From DASVHS01 sp038244815 (GTDB lineage Bacteria > Acidobacteriota > Thermoanaerobaculia > Gp7-AA8): a DNA stretch of 64,000 bases. The DNA lies in NCBI GenBank assembly GCA_038244815.1, contig JBBRTB010000001.1, positions 186,001 through 250,000 on the forward strand. The letters are read 5' to 3'. Both the position numbers and the translations under genes were made by a program. The first letter of the stretch is position 1, and each line of letters begins with the position of its first letter. Below, piece after piece: positions 16,056 through 24,854 of the stretch. The notes beneath the pieces are model-generated. The model saw nothing but the letters and a program-made list of their open reading frames with translations. It ran no database searches and was not told the origin of the DNA.

Positions 16056-16504
16056 TCCTGCAGCCGCTTCAGAAGCTGGATCTGTCCCGCGTGATAGAGG
16101 TCGTGCGCGGCGGCGCCGTAGATGAGATGCATTCGCTTTCGGTCGTCGAGCGCTCGCTTCGAAAGCGACTCGATGGCCGCGCGCAACCGCTGATGCTCGT
16201 CCTCGAGAACGCGCAGCACGTCCTGCCAGCTCTTCTCGTCCTCGTCACCCGCGGCGAACCAGTTGCTCCCCTTCCGCACGAACGTTCCGCGCTTCTCGCC
16301 CGTCAGCCGCCGCCGCACCGCGTACTTCCAGTACGCACAATGCATGGCCAGCTCCCAGACGTTGTGCCGCTTCGGCTTCGGCCGCCAGAGCACTTCCTCG
16401 AGCCACAGCCCGCGCAGCGAGCCGCGCAGCGTCGTGCCGTGCCATCCCTTTCGATCGTACGCAGAATCGAGGTTCGCCAGGAGGACATCCGCAACGCCAA
16501 TCAT
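16052..16504 (-). CDS. DinB-superfamily protein
   Basis: A 150-aa four-helix-bundle protein of the DinB/DUF664 type. The metal ligands are visible: His in WELAMHCAYWKY and the pair in AAHDLYHAGQI. Members include thiol-dependent S-transferases and stress proteins; the substrate here is unknown. The ATG at 16504 is chosen because TACCAT (16511-16516) lies 6 nt upstream, a leaderless layout. A GTG at 16519 is the alternative. It is divergent from the peptidase-like gene at 16531 and coupled to the zinc-ribbon gene. Confidence 0.8.
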   Translation of the reverse strand: MIGVADVLLANLDSAYDRKGWHGTTLRGSLRGLWLEEVLWRPKPKRHNVWELAMHCAYWKYAVRRRLTGEKRGTFVRKGSNWFAAGDEDEKSWQDVLRVLEDEHQRLRAAIESLSKRALDDRKRMHLIYGAAAHDLYHAGQIQLLKRLQE

Positions 16505-16510
16505 CTGCTG

Positions 16511-16516
16511 ATGGTA
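16511..16516 (-). promoter_or_regulatory. -10 box of DinB-like gene, leaderless layout
   Basis: TACCAT on the minus strand ends 6 nt before the ATG at 16504. No clear -35 box is visible. Confidence 0.4.
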
Positions 16517-16530
16517 CACAATGACGCCCC

Positions 16531-17739
16531 ATGCTTTCCGCCGCCGAACGCTACGTGAGACTCGTCCTCTCCCTCGGCGAACACGACTCCGACTACGTCG
16601 ACGCCTACTATGGTCCGCCCCAGTGGCGGGAGGAAGTGCGCGCCACGAAACCGGCGCTCGATCACGTGCACGCGGCGGCGCTGGCGCTGAGAGAGGAACT
16701 GAGGAGTGCGCCGGCTGAAGCCGGCACCGACGCGCTTCGGCTCCGGTACCTCACCCGGCAGACCGAGGCGCTGATCGCGCGGGCGGAGATCCTGCAGGGG
16801 CGGACGATGTCGTTCGACGAGGAGTCGCGCGCGCTCTACGACGCCGTGGCTCCGCACAACGGCGAAGCGTATTTCCAGGGGCTCAACGCGGAGCTCGAGC
16901 GCGAGCTCCCCGGAACCGGGACGCTGACGGATCGGCTCGAAGCGTTCAGGAAGCAGTTCGTCATCACGCACGACCGTCTCGACCTCGTCTTCAAGGCTGC
17001 CATCGACGCATGCCGCGCCATCACGCAGCGGCACATGACGCTCCCCCGGGACGAGACGTTCACGGTCGAGTATGTGAACCACAAATCGTGGAGCGGCTAC
17101 AACTGGTACCAGGGCGGCTTCCGCAGCCTGATCCAGGTGAATACCGACCTGCCGATCTTCATCGACCGCGCTATCGACCTGGCCTGCCACGAGGGCTACC
17201 CGGGTCATCACGTCTACAACACGCTGCTGGAGAAGAACCTCGTGCGCGACCGCGGCTGGCCGGAGTTCAGCGTCTACGCGCTCTTCAGCCCGCAGTCGCT
17301 GATCGCCGAGGGGAGCGCGAATTACGGGATCGATGTGGCGTTTCCGGCGGAGGAGCGTGTGGCGTTCGAGAAGGAGTCGCTCTTCCCTGCCGCCGGTCTC
17401 GATGGCGGGCGTGCGGAGCAGTACTACCGCGTGCACGAGCTGGCGTCGAAGACGAGCTATGCGGGCAATGAGGCCGCGCGGGACTACCTCGACGGGAAGA
17501 TCGGCGCGGAGCAGGCCGCGGAGTGGCTGACGGCGTATGCGCTCATGTCGCCTGAACGGGCCCGGCAGCGCGTCCGCTTCTTCGACCAGTACCGCAGCTA
17601 CGTCATCAACTACAACCTCGGTAAGGATCTGGTGAAGCAGTACGTGGAGAGAGCGGCGGGCGGCGACGGCGAGCGCCGCTGGCGCACGTTCATGGAGCTG
17701 CTGTCGTCGCCGGCGCTACCGTCCGAGCTCGCGCACTGA
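16531..17739 (+). CDS. DUF885-like zinc-peptidase-type protein
   Basis: A 402-aa protein with CHEGYPGHHVYNTLLEKNL near residue 225, the HExxPGH-type motif of DUF885 and related metallopeptidases. A second signature, SLIAEGSANYGIDVAFP, lies about 30 residues later and provides the distal acidic ligand. There is no signal peptide, so it is probably cytoplasmic. A 16-bp palindrome (16710-16725) is embedded in frame and encodes part of SAPAEAGTD. The 3' end overlaps the convergent decarboxylase gene by 24 nt. A second DUF885 protein is encoded at 38270-39979. Confidence 0.82.
   Translation: MLSAAERYVRLVLSLGEHDSDYVDAYYGPPQWREEVRATKPALDHVHAAALALREELRSAPAEAGTDALRLRYLTRQTEALIARAEILQGRTMSFDEESRALYDAVAPHNGEAYFQGLNAELERELPGTGTLTDRLEAFRKQFVITHDRLDLVFKAAIDACRAITQRHMTLPRDETFTVEYVNHKSWSGYNWYQGGFRSLIQVNTDLPIFIDRAIDLACHEGYPGHHVYNTLLEKNLVRDRGWPEFSVYALFSPQSLIAEGSANYGIDVAFPAEERVAFEKESLFPAAGLDGGRAEQYYRVHELASKTSYAGNEAARDYLDGKIGAEQAAEWLTAYALMSPERARQRVRFFDQYRSYVINYNLGKDLVKQYVERAAGGDGERRWRTFMELLSSPALPSELAH
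16710..16725. repeat. In-frame palindrome of the CTTCA-loop family
   Basis: GCCGGCTGAAGCCGGC, a perfect palindrome within the coding sequence. It is the complement of the core at 36720-36739 and shares the GAA/TTC centre with hairpins at 34280 and 62361. Confidence 0.6.
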
Positions 17740-19131
17740 GTCGCGGATGTCGTCGAGCGCCAGGCGCATACGGTCCATGTGCGTGCGGAACGACACGACG
17801 CAGATGCGGATGATGAACTGGCTGTCGATGATCGTCGGGGTGAGCATGATGCGCTTGCGGGCGTTGATGCGCTCGAGCAGCTCGCGATTGAGCGCGTTCG
17901 CATCCGCGCCGTCGCGCACGTAGCGGAACGCCACCACCGACAACTGCGGCTCGGCCACGATCTCCATCCCCTCGATCTTCCGCAGTTCCTCTGTCGCCCA
18001 CAGCGTGAGATCGAGCTTTTCGTCGAGGAGCTGCGTGAAGACGTCGGCGCCGAACATCTTCAGCGGCAGCCAGACGCGCAGACCGCGGAAGTCGCGGGAG
18101 AGCTCCGGCGAGATCTCGCAGAAATCGACGAGCCCCTCCTCCTGCTGCATCTCCGGAAGATACTCGGCGTGCAGGCTGTGCGCGCGGCGCAGCGTCGTGG
18201 CGTCCCGGACTACCAGGCCGCCCGTGCCGTACGGCAGAAAGAACGTCTTGTGCGGATCGAGGACGACCGAGTCCGCCTGCTCGATGCCGCGCATGGCCGC
18301 CCGGCCGCGCTCGGTGAGCATGAAGAACGCGCCGTACGCGCCGTCGACGTGGAACCACATCCCGTTCTGTCTGGCGATGCGGCCGGCGGACTGGAGGTCG
18401 TCCACGGCACCGGTGTTCGTCGTCCCGGCGCTGCCGACGACGAGAAACGGCGTGAAGCCGGCGCTTTTGTCGCGCGCGATGGCCTCCTCGAGCGCGTCGA
18501 TGCGCATCCGGAACTGCGCGTCCACCGCCACCTCCCGGATGTTCGCGTAGGGAAATCCGGCCAGGTTGGCGGCTTTCTGAAACGAGTGGTGCACCTGCTC
18601 GGAGCAGTACAGCGTGCCCTTGAAGAAATCGTCGGGCAGGAGCGTCTTGCGCGCGGCCACGATGGCGCTGAAGTTCGCCAGCGAGCCGCCGGTCGTCAGA
18701 ATGCCGCCCGAGCCGCGGCCGTATCCGATGATCTCGCAGAACCAGCGGATGACGTTGGCCTCGAGCTGCACGAGCGCGGGCGCGGCCGCGAATACACCGG
18801 TGTAACGGTTGACCGCGTCGGAGATCAGGTCGGCGATGGCCGCGAAGAAGAGACCGCCGCCGGGGATGTACGCGAGGTATCCCGGCCCGGGCGCGTTGAA
18901 CGAGCGCGGGATGTAGTCGTCGAACAGATCGTCGAGTAGCTTCTCGTACGCGACGCCGCGGCGCGGCATCGGCTCGATGAGCCCGCGCGCGTACTCCGTG
19001 GCCCCCTCCACTCCCGCCGCCGGCTGCTGCGGCAGCGACTCGATGTGCGCGACGATCCGCCGCATGGCCTCATCGACGAGACGCCGCATCTCCTTGCCGT
19101 CAGGCTCGAGCGGATACATAGGTCGGATCAT
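17716..19131 (-). CDS. PLP-dependent group II amino-acid decarboxylase (aromatic-L-amino-acid decarboxylase type)
   Basis: A 471-aa fold-type I PLP enzyme. The Schiff-base lysine is in VLDPHKTFFLPYGTG, preceded by the cofactor-stacking and aspartate segment FHVDGAYGAFF. The N-terminal APGPGYLAYIPGGG and GGILTTGGSLANFSAI are typical of AADC/GAD-like decarboxylases. It would remove CO2 from an aromatic or related amino acid to give an amine; the substrate is not certain. Full length for the family. The APC permease at 21298 could supply substrate, but they are not in one operon. The 3' end overlaps the convergent gene by 24 nt. Confidence 0.9.
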   Translation of the reverse strand: MIRPMYPLEPDGKEMRRLVDEAMRRIVAHIESLPQQPAAGVEGATEYARGLIEPMPRRGVAYEKLLDDLFDDYIPRSFNAPGPGYLAYIPGGGLFFAAIADLISDAVNRYTGVFAAAPALVQLEANVIRWFCEIIGYGRGSGGILTTGGSLANFSAIVAARKTLLPDDFFKGTLYCSEQVHHSFQKAANLAGFPYANIREVAVDAQFRMRIDALEEAIARDKSAGFTPFLVVGSAGTTNTGAVDDLQSAGRIARQNGMWFHVDGAYGAFFMLTERGRAAMRGIEQADSVVLDPHKTFFLPYGTGGLVVRDATTLRRAHSLHAEYLPEMQQEEGLVDFCEISPELSRDFRGLRVWLPLKMFGADVFTQLLDEKLDLTLWATEELRKIEGMEIVAEPQLSVVAFRYVRDGADANALNRELLERINARKRIMLTPTIIDSQFIIRICVVSFRTHMDRMRLALDDIRDSVRELGR

Positions 19132-19164
19132 GTCGGTGCTCGGTGCTCCCCAACACCGAGTTCA

Positions 19165-21234
19165 CTACCAGATGCCGCAGCGCTTCGCCGCCTCCCGCAC
19201 CATCGGGCTGTTCTCCGGGCAGTGGAACGCTTTCTGGAACTCGGGCATGTTCTGCACCGTGCCGTTCACCCGGAAGCGGCCCTGCGCGTGCGGATCGACA
19301 AGCGCCCGCCGGCGTGCTTCCTCGGGGGCCATGTTCTCGCCCCACACCTGCGCGAATCCGAGGAAGAAGCGCTGCTCGGGCGTGAATCCGTCGATGGTCG
19401 TGTGCTGTTTGCCCTGGAGCGATCTCTCGTACGCGCGCAATGCGATCGTGGCCCCGCCGAGATCGGCGATGGCTTCGCCGGTGACGAGCTTGCCCTGCGT
19501 ATTGATGCCCGGCTCGACCGCGAATTCGTTGTACTCGTTGACGATGCAATCGGCGCGGGCCTGAAAGTTCTTCAGATCCTCCGGCGTCCACCAGTTGCGC
19601 AGATTCCCCTGCGGATCGAATTTCGAGCCCTGATCGTCGAAGCCGTGCGTCATCTCGTGACCGATGACCACGCCGATGCCGCCGTAGTTGTAGGCGTCGT
19701 CGGCATTCGGATCGTAGAACGGCGGCTGCAGGATGCCGGCCGGGAACGTGATGTCGTTGCGCGGCGGGTTGTAGCTGGCGTTCACGGTCGGCGGCGTGAA
19801 GAAGCCCCATTCGTTCGGATCGTCGGGGCCGCCGATGCGATGGATGTTCCGCGCGTGCGCGAACACCCGCGCCGCCATCGCGTTCTTCGCGTACGAGTCG
19901 GGCGAGACCGCCAGGCTCGAGTAGTCGATCCACTTGTCGGGATATCCGATGCGGCGCGTGAAGGCATCCAGCTTCTCGATCGCGGCCCGCTTGGTCTCCG
20001 GTCCCATCCACGAGAGCGTGGGGATGTCCTCGCGCAGCGCGGAGACCAGGTTGTCGATCAACTGGTTCATCTTCCGCTTGGCCTCGGGCGTGAAGGCCAG
20101 ACGCACATACTCCTGGCCGAGGAGATCGCCGACACCGCGGTCGGTGGCGTTGACGCAGCGCTTCCAGCGCTCCTGCTCCTCCTGGCGGCCGGAGAGAATC
20201 TGTCCGTTGAATGCAAAGTCTTCCTTGACGAACGCGGACGACAGCGTCGGCGCCGCCGTGTCGACGACCTGCCATTTCAGGTAGGCCTTCCACGTGTCCA
20301 GCGGCACTTCATCGATCAGCCGGGATACTTCCTTGAAAAAGTCGGGCTGCGCGACGTTGATCGTCTGCAGATTCTGGAGCCCGGCCGATTGCAGCAGCGC
20401 CGGCCAGTCCACGTTGGGTGAGAGGCTGCTCAGTTGTGTGACGGGCGTGACGTTGTACGTCTTCTCCGGCGTGCGCATCTCGATGCGGCTCATCTCGGCC
20501 TGGGCCAGCTGGGTCTCGAGCGCGAGGATGCGATCGGCGTCGGTCGAAGCCTTCGCCGGATCCTCGCCGACGAGCGCGAGCATCTTCGACACGTGCTCCG
20601 CGTACTCGGCCCGCGTCTTTTTGAACTTCTCGTCCTGGCGCAGGTAGTAGTCGCGGTCGGGAAGCCCGAGGCCGGGCTGAGCCACGACGGCGATCATCAT
20701 GCGCGCGTTCTTCCGGTCGTTCTGGCCGGACAGCCGGAACACGGGCGAGATCCCATCCGATTGCAGATGAAAGATCTCGCTCTGCAAGGCCGTCCGGTCG
20801 GAGATGGCGTCGATGCGCGCCAGCTCGTCGCCGATCGGGGAGTAGCCGGCCGCTTCGATAGCCGTCTCGTTCATGCAGGCCGCGTAGAAGTCGCCGATCT
20901 TCTGAGCGGCGCTGCCGGGCGGGTTGTTCCCCTTCGCGGCGTTCTCGAGAATCGTGTGCAGCGTTTCGCGATTCCGCTCCGCGACCTGCTCGAATCGTCC
21001 GAAGCGCGAGAACGCCGGGGGAAGCGGGTTCTGCGTCCGCCAGTTGCCGATCGCGAACTGGTAGAAGTTGTCGCACGCGTTCGCGGTGCGATCCATTCCG
21101 ATCAGGTCGAATCCGTGCGGGCCGAACATCGGCTGATTCGACGGTGTAACCGTGGTCGCCGGCGTCGTGGACGTGGGAGTGGTCGCGCAACCGGCAACCA
21201 GGATCAACAGGCAAAGTAACGAGAGATGTCGCAT
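19165..21234 (-). CDS. M13 family zinc metallopeptidase lipoprotein (neprilysin/PepO-like)
   Basis: A 689-aa protein with a lipoprotein signal (LLCLLILVAGC). The M13 zinc site is GVVIGHEMTHGFDDQG (HExxH), followed by GEAIADLGG with the third ligand. NASYNPPRNDITFPAGILQPP (in two parts) and the terminal CGIW are further hallmarks. The length matches the family. It is likely anchored to the outer membrane or periplasmic face and cleaves oligopeptides. GAGGAACC lies upstream of the ATG. The gene is divergent from the amino-acid permease, which fits peptide and amino-acid scavenging. Confidence 0.95.
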   Translation of the reverse strand: MRHLSLLCLLILVAGCATTPTSTTPATTVTPSNQPMFGPHGFDLIGMDRTANACDNFYQFAIGNWRTQNPLPPAFSRFGRFEQVAERNRETLHTILENAAKGNNPPGSAAQKIGDFYAACMNETAIEAAGYSPIGDELARIDAISDRTALQSEIFHLQSDGISPVFRLSGQNDRKNARMMIAVVAQPGLGLPDRDYYLRQDEKFKKTRAEYAEHVSKMLALVGEDPAKASTDADRILALETQLAQAEMSRIEMRTPEKTYNVTPVTQLSSLSPNVDWPALLQSAGLQNLQTINVAQPDFFKEVSRLIDEVPLDTWKAYLKWQVVDTAAPTLSSAFVKEDFAFNGQILSGRQEEQERWKRCVNATDRGVGDLLGQEYVRLAFTPEAKRKMNQLIDNLVSALREDIPTLSWMGPETKRAAIEKLDAFTRRIGYPDKWIDYSSLAVSPDSYAKNAMAARVFAHARNIHRIGGPDDPNEWGFFTPPTVNASYNPPRNDITFPAGILQPPFYDPNADDAYNYGGIGVVIGHEMTHGFDDQGSKFDPQGNLRNWWTPEDLKNFQARADCIVNEYNEFAVEPGINTQGKLVTGEAIADLGGATIALRAYERSLQGKQHTTIDGFTPEQRFFLGFAQVWGENMAPEEARRRALVDPHAQGRFRVNGTVQNMPEFQKAFHCPENSPMVREAAKRCGIW

Positions 21235-21283
21235 GTGTGCGGTTCCTCCGAGCAGGCGATGCTATCGCAATGGGGAACGCGAT

Positions 21284-21289
21284 TACACT
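21284..21289 (+). promoter_or_regulatory. -10 box of APC permease gene, leaderless layout
   Basis: TACACT ends 8 nt before the ATG at 21298. No convincing -35 box at 17 nt. This supports the downstream ATG over the in-frame one at 21226. Confidence 0.45.
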
Positions 21290-21297
21290 TTGCACCG

Positions 21298-22626
21298 ATG
21301 ACTTCGCTGAGGCGGGAGATCGGGATGTGGCGCGGCGTGGCCCTGAACATGATCGACATGGTCGGGATCGGGCCGTTCATCACACTGCCCCTGATCCTCT
21401 CGGCCATGGGCGGCGCGCGCTGCATGGTGGCGTGGCTGCTGGCGGGACTGCTGGCCATCTCCGACGGTCTCGTCACCGCGGAGCTCGGAGCCGAGATACC
21501 GCGGGCCGGCGGCTCTTACGCGTTTCTGCGTGAGTCGTACGGTCGCGCCGGCAAGCTCATCTCGTTCCTCTTCCTGTTCCAGGTCCTGATTTCCGCACCG
21601 CTCTCGATGGCCTCCGGCTGCATCGGATTCGCACAGTACTTCGCGAAGCTCGTTCCGGCCACCGCGAGTTACGAGCAGATCACGGCGATGGGGATCTGCA
21701 TCATCATCACGTTTCTGCTCCTGCGGCGGATCGACTCCATCGGCCGGTTCTCGATCCTCCTGTGGATCGGGGTGATGCTGACGATCGTCCTGGTCATCGC
21801 CGTGGGCCTGCCCCACCTGAAGATCTCGGCGTTCCAGTTCTGGAGCGCGCCGCGCTTCGACGCCAGGCTCGGTTACGCCGGCTTCGGCACCGCCCTGATC
21901 CTCGCGGTCTACGACTACCTCGGCTACTACAACATCGCCTACCTGGGCGACGAGGTGAAGGATCCGGAGAAGACGATTCCGCGCGTCATCGTCATTTCCA
22001 TTCTCGTGATCGCCGCGGTGTACATCGTGATGCAGGGTGCCATCGTCTCGGTGCTGCCGATGAAGGTGGCCATGACCTCGAAGTTCGTCGTGGCCGATTA
22101 CTTCGAGGTACTGACCGGCTCGGGCTCCGCGAAATTCATCACCGTGCTGATCCTCTGGACGGCGTTCGCGTCGATCTTCTCGGTGATGCTCGGCTACTCG
22201 CGCATCCTCTTCGCGGCGGCGCGCGACGGAAACTTCTTCTCGATTTTCGCCCGGCTCCACCCCACCGGGGCCTATCCGTACGTGTCGGTGCTGTTTCTGG
22301 GAGCGGTGGCGTCGGTGTTCTGCTGGCTGCCGCTCGGCAAGGTGGTGGCGGGCATCGTGTCGATCCGGTCGATCATCCCGTTCATGGCCCAGATCATCGG
22401 GGCGGTGATTCTGCGGCGGACGCAGCCGGAGCGCCGCCGCCCGTTCAAGATGTGGCTTTATCCGCTGCCGGCGATCGTGGCGCTGGGCTTGTGGGCGAAG
22501 GTGGCCATCTCGCCGGAGAAGGGACTGCGCATCGGCGCGCTCTACGTGATTTTCGCGGGCGTGGCGTTCTTCTTCATCCGCGAGGCCCTACTGCGGCGCA
22601 ACCAGTCCGCGCCCACGAATCCATAG
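21298..22626 (+). CDS. APC-superfamily amino-acid permease
   Basis: A 442-aa inner-membrane transporter with about 12 helices. It has the APC opening IGMWRGVALNMIDMVGIGPF (helix 1, unwound GIG motif) and an EIPRAGGSYAFLRESYG segment typical of LAT/YjeM-like carriers. The ATG at 21298 is preferred because the first helix follows directly and a -10 box lies just upstream. The longer frame from 21226 would add an unrelated tail. The substrate is probably an amino acid. The 3' end overlaps the convergent DUF3574 gene by 39 nt. Confidence 0.9.
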   Translation: MTSLRREIGMWRGVALNMIDMVGIGPFITLPLILSAMGGARCMVAWLLAGLLAISDGLVTAELGAEIPRAGGSYAFLRESYGRAGKLISFLFLFQVLISAPLSMASGCIGFAQYFAKLVPATASYEQITAMGICIIITFLLLRRIDSIGRFSILLWIGVMLTIVLVIAVGLPHLKISAFQFWSAPRFDARLGYAGFGTALILAVYDYLGYYNIAYLGDEVKDPEKTIPRVIVISILVIAAVYIVMQGAIVSVLPMKVAMTSKFVVADYFEVLTGSGSAKFITVLILWTAFASIFSVMLGYSRILFAAARDGNFFSIFARLHPTGAYPYVSVLFLGAVASVFCWLPLGKVVAGIVSIRSIIPFMAQIIGAVILRRTQPERRRPFKMWLYPLPAIVALGLWAKVAISPEKGLRIGALYVIFAGVAFFFIREALLRRNQSAPTNP

Positions 22627-22956
22627 AACCGATTCCTGTTCGAAGCGCCGCTTGTACTCGTCGATGATGCGGATGACGTGCTCGTCGTTGCCGCGCCGCG
22701 AGAGATGCGCGATCTGCACGATGTGGGTCTTCTCTTCGGCACCGCGCCAGTGGCCCGTGGCGCTCCACTCCGTGAATCCCGGGAACTCCGGCGTGATCAC
22801 CTGCTCGACGAACGTCTTCCACTCCACGTCGGAGACCGTGCCGCCGGGGCGCGCCGTGCCGAAGTAGAGCGTGTCGACGTCCTGCACTTCGACGAGATGC
22901 ATCGAGGCGCAGGAAGCGAGAACCAGGAGAGCCACCGTCGCGGAAGCGCGTCGCAC
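22588..22956 (-). CDS. DUF3574-like lipoprotein
   Basis: A 122-aa lipoprotein (signal ending LLVLASC). The mature part has the DUF3574 features: DTLYFGTARPGGTVSDVEW near the start and EYKRRFEQESVL near the end. Function is unknown. The gene is divergent from the beta-lactamase-like gene at 22983 and its 3' end overlaps the permease by 39 nt. Start chosen by the signal peptide. Confidence 0.8.
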   Translation of the reverse strand: MRRASATVALLVLASCASMHLVEVQDVDTLYFGTARPGGTVSDVEWKTFVEQVITPEFPGFTEWSATGHWRGAEEKTHIVQIAHLSRRGNDEHVIRIIDEYKRRFEQESVLWIRGRGLVAPQ

Positions 22957-22967
22957 GAGGGAGAGTC

Positions 22968-22973
22968 TACAAT
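22968..22973 (+). promoter_or_regulatory. -10 box of beta-lactamase-like gene, leaderless layout
   Basis: TACAAT ends 9 nt before the ATG at 22983. No clear -35. Confidence 0.5.
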
Positions 22974-22982
22974 TCAGCGCGC

Positions 22983-24428
22983 ATGCGACGATTGCTTTTC
23001 CTTCTTCTCTTCTCTCCTGCCCTTTTCGCGCAGTCGATCGACAGCGCCGCGGTCGACCGCCTGGCCCGCGACACGATGACGGCCTGGAAAGTGCCGGCCA
23101 TGGCGGTGGCCATCGTCGAGAACGATCGCGTGGTCTACCTGAAAGGCTTCAACGTCACGCCGGACACGCTCTTTCAGCTCGGCTCGACCACCAAGGCGTT
23201 CACCGCCACGGCCATGGCCATGCTCGTCGACGAGAAGAAGATGAACTGGGACGATCCGGTGCGGAAGTACCTCGAGTCCTTTCACCTCTCCGATCCCTGC
23301 GCCGACTCGCTCGTCACGCTGCGCGACATCGTCTCCCACCGCACCGGCCTGGCACGCCACGACGAGCTGTGGGATTACACGCCGGCGTCGCGTCAGGACA
23401 TCATCCGGCGCATGGCCAGCGTCGCGCTGACCAAGCCGTTCCGCAGCTCCTACCAGTACAACAACATCATGTTCATGACCGCCGGCGAGGCCGTGGCCTC
23501 GGCCTCGGGGATGCCGTGGGCCGATTTCGTCAAGACGCGCATCTTCGATCCGCTGGGGATGAGCCACACCGTGATCGGCGAAGCGGACTGGCAGCGTTCC
23601 GATCACGTCGCCGGGTATTGGTACGACCCGACGCGCGATGCCGTCCTTCCTCAGAACATGCATCCGTACGAGAGTCTGGCGCCGGCGGGTGACATCAAGT
23701 CGAGCGCGCGCGACATGGCCCTGTGGATCCGCTTCCAGCTCGACGACGGCGTCGTCGATGGCAAGCGCCTCGTGTCCGCCGAGTCGCTCGACGAGACGAA
23801 GAGCCCGCAGACGATCGTCCCGCTGACCGGAGACAGCAGGATCGAGAACCCGGAATCGAATCTCTCCGCCTACGGCATGGCCTGGAGGATTCAGGATTAC
23901 CGCGGCGAGCTGCTGGTCTCGCACGGAGGCGCCCTCAACGGATTCCGCACGCAGGTCGACCTGCTGCCACATCAGCACTCCGGCTTCGTCGTCCTCATCA
24001 ACATCGGCCGCGGGCTGGCTACCATCGCCATGCGCAATGCGCTCGCCGACCTGCTGCTCCAGAAGCCGGCGCGCGACTGGAACCCGTATTACCTGGCGCT
24101 GGATGCGAAGTCGCGCTCCGACGATGCGGCGAAAAAGCTGGCCGCGGAATCGAAGCGCCAGAAGGACACACACCCTTCACACGACCTCTCCGCGTACGCA
24201 GGAACGTATGAGAACGCCGGCTACGGACCGGCCGTGGTCACGCTCGACGGCGATCACCTCACGTTGCGGTACGGGCGGCTGGCCATCCCGCTGATCCACT
24301 ATCACTACGACACGTTCTCGGCGGTCGACAACGAGGAGGACATCGACGAGAAAATCGTCTTCGCCCTCGGCGCGGACGGAGACGTGAAATCGCTGACGCT
24401 CTTCGGCGAAGACTTCACGAAGAACTGA
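22983..24428 (+). CDS. Secreted class C beta-lactamase-fold serine hydrolase
   Basis: A 481-aa protein with a signal peptide (residues 1-17, ending ALFAQ). The beta-lactamase/DD-peptidase fold has its nucleophile in GSTTKAF (SxxK), the YQYNN (YxN) motif and the late HGGALNG triad motif. A C-terminal domain of about 100 residues (HDLSAYAGTYENAGYGP...) is DUF3471-like. Such proteins are usually periplasmic esterases or D-amino peptidases rather than true beta-lactamases. The next base after the stop codon starts the GIY-YIG cassette. Confidence 0.9.
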   Translation: MRRLLFLLLFSPALFAQSIDSAAVDRLARDTMTAWKVPAMAVAIVENDRVVYLKGFNVTPDTLFQLGSTTKAFTATAMAMLVDEKKMNWDDPVRKYLESFHLSDPCADSLVTLRDIVSHRTGLARHDELWDYTPASRQDIIRRMASVALTKPFRSSYQYNNIMFMTAGEAVASASGMPWADFVKTRIFDPLGMSHTVIGEADWQRSDHVAGYWYDPTRDAVLPQNMHPYESLAPAGDIKSSARDMALWIRFQLDDGVVDGKRLVSAESLDETKSPQTIVPLTGDSRIENPESNLSAYGMAWRIQDYRGELLVSHGGALNGFRTQVDLLPHQHSGFVVLINIGRGLATIAMRNALADLLLQKPARDWNPYYLALDAKSRSDDAAKKLAAESKRQKDTHPSHDLSAYAGTYENAGYGPAVVTLDGDHLTLRYGRLAIPLIHYHYDTFSAVDNEEDIDEKIVFALGADGDVKSLTLFGEDFTKN

Positions 24429-24470
24429 CCCGTCATTCCGAGCCGCGCAGACGGCGAGGAATCTGGGCGG
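24429..24470. repeat. Copy B of 42-bp dispersed repeat
   Basis: Same orientation as copy A (5417-5458), differing by one base. It supplies the last 11 codons and the stop of the GIY-YIG gene. Confidence 0.9.
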
Positions 24471-24753
24471 GGGTCGCGAGATCCACCCACTGTGGATTGA
24501 AACGATCAACGAGCGCTACCTTTTTAGCGCGCCTGTACGCTTTGATCTGCGTTTCACGATCGATCGCCTGTCGAGCGGTCTGATACTCCTCGAAATAGAC
24601 GAGTTGGCGTATCCGATAGCGTGCGCAGAACGCCTTCGGATTCAAGGCCGCTCTGTGCTGCTCGACCCGGCGGCCGAGGTCGTTGGTCATCCCTACATAG
24701 AGAACCCGGCTGTAGCTCGCCATGATGTAGACGTAGTAAAGGCGAAAACGCAC
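24433..24753 (-). CDS. Single-domain GIY-YIG endonuclease
   Basis: A 106-aa protein consisting of one GIY-YIG nuclease domain. YYVYI and LYVGMT form the two-strand signature; GMTNDLGRRVEQH carries the catalytic Arg. A conserved Glu/Lys stretch, DRETQIKAYRRAKK, follows. The GTG at 24753 is chosen because the fold begins right after it; the ATG 10 codons later would cut the first strand. The final residues (AQIPRRLRGSE) are encoded by the flanking repeat. Single-domain members (UPF0213-like) are poorly characterised. Here the nuclease is enclosed by inverted repeats, suggesting it acts on them. Confidence 0.88.
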   Translation of the reverse strand: MRFRLYYVYIMASYSRVLYVGMTNDLGRRVEQHRAALNPKAFCARYRIRQLVYFEEYQTARQAIDRETQIKAYRRAKKVALVDRFNPQWVDLATPAQIPRRLRGSE

Positions 24754-24809
24754 GCTTTCGAGGTTACCTCGGCTGCACAGATACTCCACCTGGCGTGGAG
24801 ATCGCGCCC

Positions 24810-24851
24810 CCGCCCGGATTCCTCGCCGTCTTCGCGGCTCGGAATGACGGG
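24810..24851. repeat. Copy C of 42-bp dispersed repeat (inverted)
   Basis: Complement of copies A and B with one or two changes (CCCGGATTCC versus CCCAGATTCC). Forms the right end of the GIY-YIG cassette. Confidence 0.9.
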
Positions 24852-24854
24852 GGG

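Larger units (their letters stand above)
24429..24851. mobile_element. 423-bp GIY-YIG cassette bounded by inverted 42-bp repeats
   Basis: The unit starts at the base after the beta-lactamase stop and ends 3 nt before the PBP4 stop. Its ends are inverted copies of a 42-bp sequence (24429-24470 and 24810-24851). Similarity continues inward for about 20 more bases (GGGCGGGGG, then CGCGA and TCCAC blocks). Nearly all the interior is one GIY-YIG nuclease gene. A solo copy of the repeat is at 5417. Interpretation as a mobile unit is inference; the layout is seen directly. Confidence 0.65.

Noticed and set aside
22983..24428. True beta-lactamase resistance gene
   Set aside because: The fold motifs are present, but the C-terminal extension and divergent active-site surroundings fit generic serine hydrolases of the class C fold rather than antibiotic-degrading enzymes.
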